Below are positions 54,045-62,200 of a stretch of 64,000 bases of DNA, in pieces. The position numbers were made by a program, and so were the translations under genes. This DNA comes from Secundilactobacillus silagincola (GTDB taxonomy: Bacteria > Bacillota > Bacilli > Lactobacillales > Lactobacillaceae): contig NZ_BCMJ01000003.1 in NCBI RefSeq assembly GCF_002583405.1, positions 310,001-374,000 on the forward strand, written 5' to 3'. The stretch's first letter is position 1. The number at the start of each line of letters is the position of its first letter. Below the pieces are notes generated by a model that was not told where the DNA came from, did not search any database, and worked only from the letters and a program-made list of their open reading frames with translations.

Positions 54045-54102
54045 AGATCTTCTAAATTGTTGTTGTAACTTTAGGTGAAGTCACTGTTCTACTTCTACCA
54101 CG
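54000..54102 (-). ncRNA. candidate antisense RNA opposite the toxin-like mRNA
   Basis: Minus strand extended -10 TGA-TATAAT (hexamer 54109-54114) predicts a transcript from about 54102 to the bidirectional hairpin at 54000-54044, roughly 60-100 bases. It would be complementary to the 3' part of the plus-strand transcript, as RatA is to txpA mRNA. The -35 is poor. No expression data are available. Confidence 0.35.
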
Positions 54103-54135
54103 CCTTGATTATATCATGAGGCGTGGTATTTTTGT
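54097..54135 (+). terminator. second terminator downstream of the toxin-like ORF
   Basis: TACCACGCCT / AGGCGTGGTA stem with a 12-14-base loop, followed by TTTTTG. The loop contains the minus-strand -10 of the candidate antisense RNA. Confidence 0.75.
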
Positions 54136-54311
54136 AGTTTGGTGATTTAAATCCGTTAAATTAATTACCACGATTTAGGACATTCCTTAACTACGTCCCA
54201 CTTTGGCAAAATCCTTTTAAACTGTGGGTAAACGGGACTTCGCATGATACAACTTTAAATGTTGCCTAACCCACACCGCAGCGGTTGGGAGGTGGTTCCG
54301 TTGTTTAGCGC
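54136..54311. other. non-coding stretch with inverted repeat
   Basis: No credible ORF. TGTGGGT (54223-54229) and ACCCACA (54269-54275) form an inverted repeat around CAAC-TTTAAAT-GTTG, suggesting a folded RNA or remnant. A Shine-Dalgarno-like GGGAGGTGG near 54286 is followed by no useful frame. Confidence 0.4.
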
Positions 54312-54368
54312 AAAAAAAGAGCCTTAGCAGCCACCACTGCTAAGGCTCTTGGTGTTCCGTTGTTTAGC
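54295..54368. repeat. 15-bp direct repeats flanking a terminator hairpin
   Basis: GTTCCGTTGTTTAGC occurs at 54295-54309 and again, identical, at 54354-54368, with the hairpin 54317-54350 between. Confidence 0.85.
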
Positions 54369-54374
54369 TTTTAC
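54312..54374 (-). ncRNA. candidate ~60-nt small RNA
   Basis: Minus strand promoter: -35 TTGCTA (54403-54408), 16-base spacer, extended -10 TGA-TATAAT (54381-54386). The transcript would start near 54374 and end at a strong terminator: perfect 12-pair stem AAGAGCCTTAGC / GCTAAGGCTCTT (54317-54350) plus seven Ts. Its 5' part, GTTGT...ACAAC, may pair. It has one copy of the direct repeat. Size and layout recall the antisense RNA II of par/Fst-type toxin-antitoxin loci, but no toxin ORF is present on the opposite strand. Confidence 0.45.
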
Positions 54375-54579
54375 AACTCTATTATATCATCTTTCCCATC
54401 CATAGCAAGCATCTCCGACTAACCCGAATCATTCACGACAATACTAGAACTAGCACTATTCAATTCACCGGTAACGTACTTCACTTCTAACTAAAAGCTT
54501 CCTATTATATTATATTTGATAATCACCCACCAACTCAGAACGTTCAATGGTCATACCACCAAGCGTTAATGATGGCACT

Positions 54580-54616
54580 AAAAAAGAGCCTTAGCAGCCA
54601 CCACCGCTGAGACTCT
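54580..54616 (-). terminator. terminator of the AP2-like gene
   Basis: AGAG-C-CT-T-AGC / GCT-G-AG-A-CTCT imperfect stem with a T-run on the minus strand, 22 bases past the stop. The first 25 bases (AAAAAAGAGCCTTAGCAGCC and five more) duplicate the hairpin at 54312-54336. The stretch 54420-54579 before it shows nothing recognisable. Confidence 0.65.
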
Positions 54617-54637
54617 CTCATTCCTATAAGATCACAC

Positions 54638-55114
54638 CTATTGCTTTTCCTTCACTGAATGCTTAAAGTACCGCGCTTCAGCTTCTTTTCGCAACTTCAC
54701 TGCTTCATTGAAGTCGTAAGTTGCATGATTCAATACATATCTGCCATGGAACATCAGCCGGGCAACGAAACAGTGCGATTGTTTGTCATAAGAAACACCG
54801 ATGACGCCGGTGCGGTTACGCTTCCCCTTATATAAGCTGGAGTAGCCGATGCCGTCTTCGTTCTTTAACGAATTTCCCTGATTCGCGATGAACGAAGGAT
54901 TGCACTTGGCTGCTTTACTGGATATTTCCCGGCGTAAACACCCGCAGCTGCGCGTGATTCCATGTCGCAGTGCGTAGCCGTCTGCTTCCACGTAATTGCC
55001 ACAATCGCAAAGGCACTTCCAGCGGGCGTTACCATTATTTGTCTTACTTTTAGCTCTACCAAGTACCAATAAGCGACCAAACCTTTGATTCGTGATGTCA
55101 ATTAGTCTGCTCAT
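54638..55114 (-). CDS. AP2-like DNA-binding protein of mobile-element type
   Basis: A 158-residue protein. The N-terminal half holds a treble-clef-like Cys pattern (CLCDCGNYVEADGYALRHG...SCGCL) seen in phage and homing-endonuclease-associated proteins. The C-terminal half (about 98-148) has RTGVIGVSYDKQSHCFVARL, HGRYVLNHATYDFNEAVKLR, the form of an AP2 DNA-binding domain. No HNH or GIY-YIG nuclease motif is visible. Such genes are commonly carried by prophages or stand alone as selfish genes. GGGGAC lies about ten bases before the ATG. It lies 60 bases after the glycosyltransferase gene. Confidence 0.75.
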   Translation of the reverse strand: MSRLIDITNQRFGRLLVLGRAKSKTNNGNARWKCLCDCGNYVEADGYALRHGITRSCGCLRREISSKAAKCNPSFIANQGNSLKNEDGIGYSSLYKGKRNRTGVIGVSYDKQSHCFVARLMFHGRYVLNHATYDFNEAVKLRKEAEARYFKHSVKEKQ

Positions 55115-55174
55115 ACTTCATCATGTCCCCTCATGATTAGATTTACATCCTCAAAATCTGATACCTACATACTC

Positions 55175-56140
55175 TCAGTTGCGCGTTGCCGCAACCTTGC
55201 TTAGCGACTGAATATATTGGTCAAACGGCACTTGTTCTTTAACCCAAGGAGCGTCCGGATTCTGGTCCGTCAGCTTGAGGTGATCCACCAGCGCCTGAAC
55301 GTTTGACCAAATATCAGCGTTGTGCTGTACCAGTAACCAGAAAGCCTGATCCACCCGAGAACGCTCAATATCAGGTACTTGCTTGATTAGAGTATAGTAC
55401 CGCACGCAAGCTTTGGCGAATTCGTCGCTGTAGATCTTCGGGTCGATCATCCGCAAGGTTTCGAAATACTGACTCAGCATGGTGATCTGCTCAACGGAAA
55501 CCGTCGACGGCATCGGTGCCATCACTTCGGACCGGATATCACGGCTCATAAACTGCGCGTAGGCAATCTCGTTAACTTCAATGTCCGATCGCGACAGACT
55601 GTTAACTAGTCGGCTGTAAAATTCATCCGAGTACTTCCCGGAAACTTGCCAGTGCACGCGATACTGGTTTAGGAAACTACGCTTGAACCAGCGTCCCCGC
55701 GCCGTCATGAAGTCGCGGCCCACTTTGTATTCGGTGGTTCGTGTCCGGGTCATGTCCTGTTCCAGCACAAGCCCAGTCAGCACGTCCGCGGCAGGATTCT
55801 GGTCGGCCATGGTACTAAACGTCTGGATCACGCTGGTCTGGTTCAGCAACCCATCCGGCCCCATGAACATCACGAAGTCACCGGTGGCAGCCGCCACGCC
55901 TTGTTCAAAAGCTTCTTCCCACGACAAAACGTTATCAGGATTTTCATAGCGGATATCGATATTTTTGAATAATCTAAACTGATCAACATCTCGTAACCGA
56001 TACTGGCCGTTATCTACCAAAATCACCTCAACGTCACGGAAATCAATCCCCATTTGATTGTTGATCGATGATAGCGGAATCGCTAAATCATCTTCCCGTG
56101 CATCGTTGACCGCAATAATAATACTGATTCGTTTTGCCAT
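55175..56140 (-). CDS. family 2-like glycosyltransferase
   Basis: A 321-residue cytosolic protein whose first 130 residues have the GT-A nucleotide-sugar fold: RISIIIAVNDARED, DVEVILVDNGQ, and AAATGDFVMFMGPDGLL. The usual metal-binding DxD is replaced by GPDG, so metal use or activity may differ. The C-terminal 180 residues are helical and not recognised. AAGGAGGAG lies six bases before the ATG. It follows the giant Thr/Asn/Ser-rich surface protein by 157 bases on the same strand. Glycosylation of that protein, or of a wall polymer, is a plausible but unproven role. Confidence 0.75.
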   Translation of the reverse strand: MAKRISIIIAVNDAREDDLAIPLSSINNQMGIDFRDVEVILVDNGQYRLRDVDQFRLFKNIDIRYENPDNVLSWEEAFEQGVAAATGDFVMFMGPDGLLNQTSVIQTFSTMADQNPAADVLTGLVLEQDMTRTRTTEYKVGRDFMTARGRWFKRSFLNQYRVHWQVSGKYSDEFYSRLVNSLSRSDIEVNEIAYAQFMSRDIRSEVMAPMPSTVSVEQITMLSQYFETLRMIDPKIYSDEFAKACVRYYTLIKQVPDIERSRVDQAFWLLVQHNADIWSNVQALVDHLKLTDQNPDAPWVKEQVPFDQYIQSLSKVAATRN

Positions 56141-56204
56141 AGTCTTCTCCTCCTTGTATTTTTACTATGTATGAGAAGACGGCGTCATCGTCGTCTTCCC
56201 TATA

Positions 56205-56246
56205 AGAAAGGCCGCATCATCGCGGGGGACATTGCGACATGCAGCC
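56205..56246 (-). terminator. possible terminator after the giant surface protein gene
   Basis: Minus strand GGCTGCAT / ATGCGGCC stem (one G-U) with a large loop, followed by TTTCTTAT. A second hairpin, GAAGACG / CGTCTTC (56174-56197), lies just before the glycosyltransferase ribosome-binding site and could affect its translation. Confidence 0.45.
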
Positions 56247-56297
56247 TCTCTCACTATGAATCCGAGCTAGTAGTCATGGGGGTTAAATTGGAAATGA

Positions 56298-59200
56298 CTA
56301 GTAGAGGGACTCATGATCATTATCGTCGCTATCATGACGCTTACGACGAGTGATGCCGTAAGCTAAGGTAGCTTCCATAATAGTCATGCCGACACCCAGC
56401 ATTACAAGTGCTGAAGTCGATGTTTCATTGGTCTGTGGCAAAGTACCTTGAGCCGCAGCCTTACCGTTACCAGTTGTAACACCATTACCATTGGTAGCAT
56501 CAACAGCAGTTCCACCTGCGACAGCTTCGTGGATCGTTGAAGCACCGCCGTTACCAGCTTCGCTTGTTGGAACCATGCCGCCTTCAGTATCAGTAGCAGT
56601 TGCACCACCAGCTTCGGTAACCAGACCGTTGTCACCACCTGGAGTCGTGGTTACACCAGTGCCACCATCAACACCAGTTGAAGTACCAGTGTCACCATCA
56701 GTACCAGTAGAGGTGCCTGTGCCATTACCATTACCAGTATTGCCGCCTGGAACAGCTGTACCAGTAATAGTAGAAGTCGTGGTTTGAGTAGTAGTACCAC
56801 CATTGCCACCTGGATTGGTTGTGTTGGTAGTTGTACCACCGTTACCACCTGGGGTAGTCGTGTTGGTGTTTGTACCACCATTACCACCTGGAGTGGTCGT
56901 GTTGGTATTAGTACCGCCGTTACCACCTGGAGTGGTTGTGTTGGTATTAGTACCGCCGTTGCCACCTGGAGTGGTTGTGTTGGTATCGGTACCGCCATTG
57001 CCACCTGGATTGGTGTTGGTATTGGTATCGGTACCGCCATTGCCACCAGGATTGGTGTTGGTATTGGTATTAGTGTTGACATTGCTGTTACCACCACCAG
57101 TTGGAGTAGTAGTTGAGCCAGTGTTGTTGTCACCAGTTGTCTTACCACCGTTGTCGCCACTAGGAGCTGGATAAGCCGTAGTAGTCGTCGTGGTCTTGGT
57201 CGTAGTCGAACCATCCGGGTTAGGAGTAGTTTCGATAGTCACAATCTTGACAACTTTCTGACCATTTGGACCAGTAGTCGTGGTCTTATCAGTTTCAGTG
57301 GTTGAACCATCAAGGTTAGTGGTGACAGTCTTTTCAGTCGTAGTGCTGTTAGTAGTCGTAGTATTCGTAGTCGTTGAACTGTTCGTACCTTGACCATTAT
57401 CAGTACCAGCGCCTGTACCACTGCCGTTGTTCTGGTTGTTGGTGTTGGTGATGTTGACACCGCTGCCATTACCAGTGCCGGTGCTTGTACCAGTGCCATT
57501 GTCAGTTTCTTTACCAGTACCGCTGCCATTAGTCGTACCACCGTCGTTTGGTACAACGATTGAACCAGCGTTGCTGCCGTCTGGGTAAGTGAAGTAGTAA
57601 GTGGTCGTGCCGGCTTCTTTATTAACGATTGTCTTTGAAGGATCAATCTGAGGAGTCTGACCATCTTTGCCGTCCTTACCGTCAACACCATTCTTACCAT
57701 CTTTAATGACGTAGTTGGTCCCGTTCAATACGAGTGTCCAGCCATCGACATTGCCGTCAGCATCGTAGTGTGGCTTGATAGTTGGCGTAGCACCGTCCTT
57801 AGGCGCATCCACAGTACCAACAGATACCTTTTCACCAGCATCGTTAGTGTAGTAGAAGTTGTAAGCGACAGTGTTGCCGTCAGCATCTTTGACAGGTTCA
57901 ACATTAGGCGTCTTGCCATTGACACCATCCTTAGGTGCCTTGACAGTACCAACAGTGGTCTCCTTGCCGCTTTCATCGGTGACGTAGAATTCGTAAGAAG
58001 TCGTTCCGTCGTCGTTCTTGACAGCTTTGACTTGAGGCGTTTGACCGTCCTTGCCATCTTTGCCTTTATCAACGGTAACCTTTGAACCGTCACTGAAGGT
58101 GATAACCGTGTTGCCATCTGCATCAGGAGCATAACTCTCAACGGAGATGTCCTTACCGTCTTTACCATCTTTGCCGTCTTGACCGTTCTTCACGATGTAG
58201 TTGTGACCATCTAACGTGAAGGTCCAGCCATCAACAACGCCGTTAGCATCGTAGTAAGGAGCAACCGCTGGGGTCTCGCCATCCTTGCCGTCTGTACCGT
58301 TCTTAGGTGCATCTACTGTACCAAGCAAGACTTTTTGACCCTTGTCGTTGGTGTAGTAGAATTCGTAGCTAACTGTGTTGCCGTCAGCATCCTTGACTGG
58401 TTGAACAGAAGGTGTTTCGCCATCTTTACCGTCCTTAGGAGCAGTGACATTGCCGACAGTCTTAGTTGAGCCATCTGGGTTAGTGACGTAGAACTCGTAG
58501 TGAGTGACGCCATCTTGACCAACGACTGCTTTGACTTCAGGCGTTTGACCGTCTTTGCCATCTTTACCCTTATCGATCGTAACTTTGTTGCCATCGCTGA
58601 ATTCAACAACTGTGTTGCCATCTGGGTCCTTAGTTGTGCTCGTAACGGTAATGTCTTTAGGTCCATCGACCGTACCCATGTTCTTTTCAGAGCCATCTGG
58701 GTTGGTGATGTAGAACTCGTATGACTTCGAACCATCAGAGTTGGTGATTTCCTTAACCTGTGGTGTTTGACCATCCTTAGGTGCAGGAACATTACCAAGA
58801 TCCTTGGTAGAACCATCAGGGTTAGTGATGTAGAACTCGTATGAAGTTGAGCCGTCTGGGTTCGTAACAGTCTTAACCTGCGGCGTCTGACCATCCTTGC
58901 CGTCTTTACCATCTTTACCATTCTTAACGGTGTAATCTTTACCGTCAATGGTGAAGATGTAGCCGTCAACGTTGCCATCAGTATCCTTGGTTTCAGTAAC
59001 CTTTGGCGTCTCGCCGTCCTTAGGTGCGGGTACCGTACCAACAGTCTTGACAGAGCCATCTGGATTAGTGATGTAGAATTCGTAAGACTTCGAACCATCA
59101 TTATTCGTGACTTCCTTGACTGAAGGTGTTTGAGCATCCTTACCATCTTTAGGAGCAGCAACCGTGCCAATCGTCTTGGTAGAGCCGTCTGGGTTCGTAA

Positions 59201-62200
59201 TGTAGAACTCGTATGACGTTGTACCGTCCGCGTTTGGAACAGCCTTAACTTCCGGTGTTGGTGCGTCCTTGCCATCAGTACCCTTAGGGATTGTGACCGT
59301 TGAATCGTCACTGAAGGTTACGACGATGTTGCCCTTAGCATCAGTGTCCGTGCTCTTAACGGAAATGTCTTTACCGTCTTGACCATTCGTCACGGTGTAA
59401 TCGTGATCGCCAATGGTGAAGGTGTAACCGTCAACCTTGCCATCAGTACCAGTGTGCGGTTTAACCGTTGGAGTCTCGCCATCTTTAGGTGCAGGTGTCG
59501 TACCAACAGTCTTGACAGAGCCATCTGGGTTAGTGATGTAGAACTCGTATGACTTCGAGCCATCTTCATTAGTGACTTCCTTAACTGAAGGAGTTTGAGC
59601 GTCTTTACCATCTTTAGGTGCGTCAACAGTACCAAGGTCAGTTTCTTTGCCGTTTTGATCAGTGGTGTAGAAGACGTATGAGGTCTTGCCATCTTGGCCG
59701 ACAACAGCTTTAACTTGAGGAGTCTCACCTGCTTCGCCTTGATCACCTTTGTCGCCTTTATCACCCTTAGCACCTTTATCAACAGTGACAGTTGAGCCAT
59801 CACTGAAGGTAACAACAGTGTTGCCATCCTTATCAGTGGTGTAACCTTTAACGGTCAAATCTTTACCGTTCTTAACAAGGTAATCGTGACCATCGATGGT
59901 AAATGTGTAACCATCAACGTTACCACCAGCATCAGTATGTGGTGTTACCTTAGGTGTTTCACCATCTTTAGGTGCGGGAACGTTACCCATATCAGTGGTT
60001 GAACCATCAGGGTTGGTGATGTAGAACTCGAATGACTTCGTACCATCAGGATTAGTAACTTCCTTAACCTGTGGTGTCTGTCCGTCCTTACCATTAGTCC
60101 CGTTGATACCATCCTTAGGTGCAGTAACCGTACCAATCGTCTTAGTAGAACCGTCTGGGTTAACAACATAGAACTCGTATGAATTCGTTCCGTCTTCACC
60201 CTTGACAGCTCTAACTTGAGGTGTTGGTGCATCCTTACCATCAGTCCCGTTAGTACCATTAGTACCATCTTTACCTTTGTAAACGGTAATGGTTGAACCA
60301 TCGCTGAAGGTAACGACTGTGTTGCCATCTTTATCAGGAATCTGGCTCTTGATGGTCAATGCTGCGCCATCTTTACCATTCAAAACAGTGTAATCAACGC
60401 CGTTCAGAGTGTAGGTAAAGCCATCAGTCTTTCCATCATCACCAGTGTGTGGTTTAACCGTTGGGGTTTCGCCATCTTTACCATTCTTAGGTGCTGGAAC
60501 CGTACCAACGATCTTGTCGTCAGTGCCGTCGCCCTTTGGACCTGGAATGAAGAATTCGTATGATGTGACGTTACCATCGTTATCCTTAACTGGTTTAACT
60601 TGTGGCGTTTGACCATCCTTACCGTCTTTACCATCTACACCGTTCTTAGGTGCTGGAACTGTACCAACGATCTGATCGTCAGTGCCGTCACCCTTTGGAC
60701 CTGGAACATAGAACTGGTATGAAACAGCGTTGCCATCTTTATCAAGAACTGGTTTAACGGTTGGTGTTTGACCATCTTTACCATTTTCGATGTTGATCTT
60801 TTGTGGTGCATCAGTAGAACCTGGTGTGGTGATGGTGATCGTAGTACCGATAACCGTCTTACCGTCAGTAGCCAATTCAGGTGTAGTGGTAATCACTGGT
60901 GTAACACCGTCTTTACCATTGGTTCCATTTGTGATAGTGCCAACAGTCTTGCCATCTTCAGTGATGGTGTAACCAGTGACCTTACCCTCTTTATCCTTGA
61001 TTTCAGTAAATTCAGGTGTTGTACCATTTTTACCATTAGTGATGGTACCAACTGGCTTGCCGTCAAGCGTGATGTTGTAGCTAGTATTGCCATCTTTATC
61101 AGTAACTGGTGTCAATACTGGTGAAGAACCTGGATCACCCTTATCACCCTTATCACCTTTTTCACCATTCAAAACAGTGTAGTCAACACCGTTGAGAGTG
61201 AAGGTGTAACCGTCTTGTTTACCATCAGTACCATTGTGTGGTTTAACGGTTGGTGTTTCTCCATCCTTAGGTGCATCCACTTTACCAACTGAGACTTTTT
61301 CACCCTTATCGTTGGTGTAGTAGAAGTTGTAGCCGATTGTCTTATCAGTGTTTGAATCCTTGATAGGTTCAACCGATGGCGTTTGACCATTAGTACCATC
61401 CTTAGGTGCGTCAATCGTACCTACAGGGATATCATCAGTGCCATCGCCCTTAGGACCCTTGACATAGAATACCAGTGACTTGGTACCATCTGGGTTAGTA
61501 ACTTCCTTAACCGTTGGTGTTTGACCATCTTTACCATTAGCTACTTCAACAACTTGTTTATCATCGGAACCTGGCGTAGTGATGGTGATCGTAGTACCAA
61601 TAACCGTCTTACCGTCAGTAGCCAATTCAGGTGTAGTGGTAATGACTGGTGTCTTGCCATCAACACCATTCTTGATGCTGCCGACCGTCTTACCATCAAC
61701 AACGATATCGTATCCGGTTACATTTCCTTGATCGTCTTTAGTTTCATTAAAGATAGGTGTTGAACCATCTTTAGGATTGTTGAGCGAACCAGCTGGCTTA
61801 CCATCAATTGTGATGGTGTAGCTAGTTACGTTGCCATCTTTATCAGTTACTGGTGTCAATACTGGTGAAGCACCATCTTTACCATTCAAGATGGTATCGC
61901 CATCTTTACCATCAATTACAAGGGTGACACCGATTTGCTTGCCGTTAGCGTCAAGAGCTGGCTTAGTCGTGACAGTAGAACCATCTGTACCATTCTTGAG
62001 TTCACCGGCTGGCGTACCGTTGATGGTAATTGAGTAGCCAGTAACGTTACCAGCATCGTCCTTTTCAGGCGTCAGTACAGGCGTTGAGCCGTCTTTACCA
62101 TTAGTAACGTTGATGGTTTGCACGTCCTTAGAACCTGGTGTGGTGATGGTAATAGTTGTGCCAGTAACCTTGCCGTCAGCATCCGTTGTCGGCGTTTGGG

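Noticed and set aside
54286-54311. Possible short toxin ORF after GGGAGGTGG
   Set aside because: The frames that follow close within a few codons, so no Fst-like peptide can be made there.
56171-56353. 60-codon plus-strand ORF between the glycosyltransferase and giant protein genes
   Set aside because: Arg/His-rich chance frame overlapping the end of the giant gene and hairpins; no ribosome-binding site.
56800-57080. Regular short repeats that could be mistaken for a CRISPR array
   Set aside because: The period is 39-42 bp with no unique spacers, the units are in frame, and they encode a wall-spanning peptide. No cas genes are present.
56803-57174. Plus-strand open frames rich in Pro/Val/Gly opposite the giant protein
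   Set aside because: They are reading-frame shadows of the PGGNGGT repeat DNA, with no ribosome-binding site and low-complexity products only.
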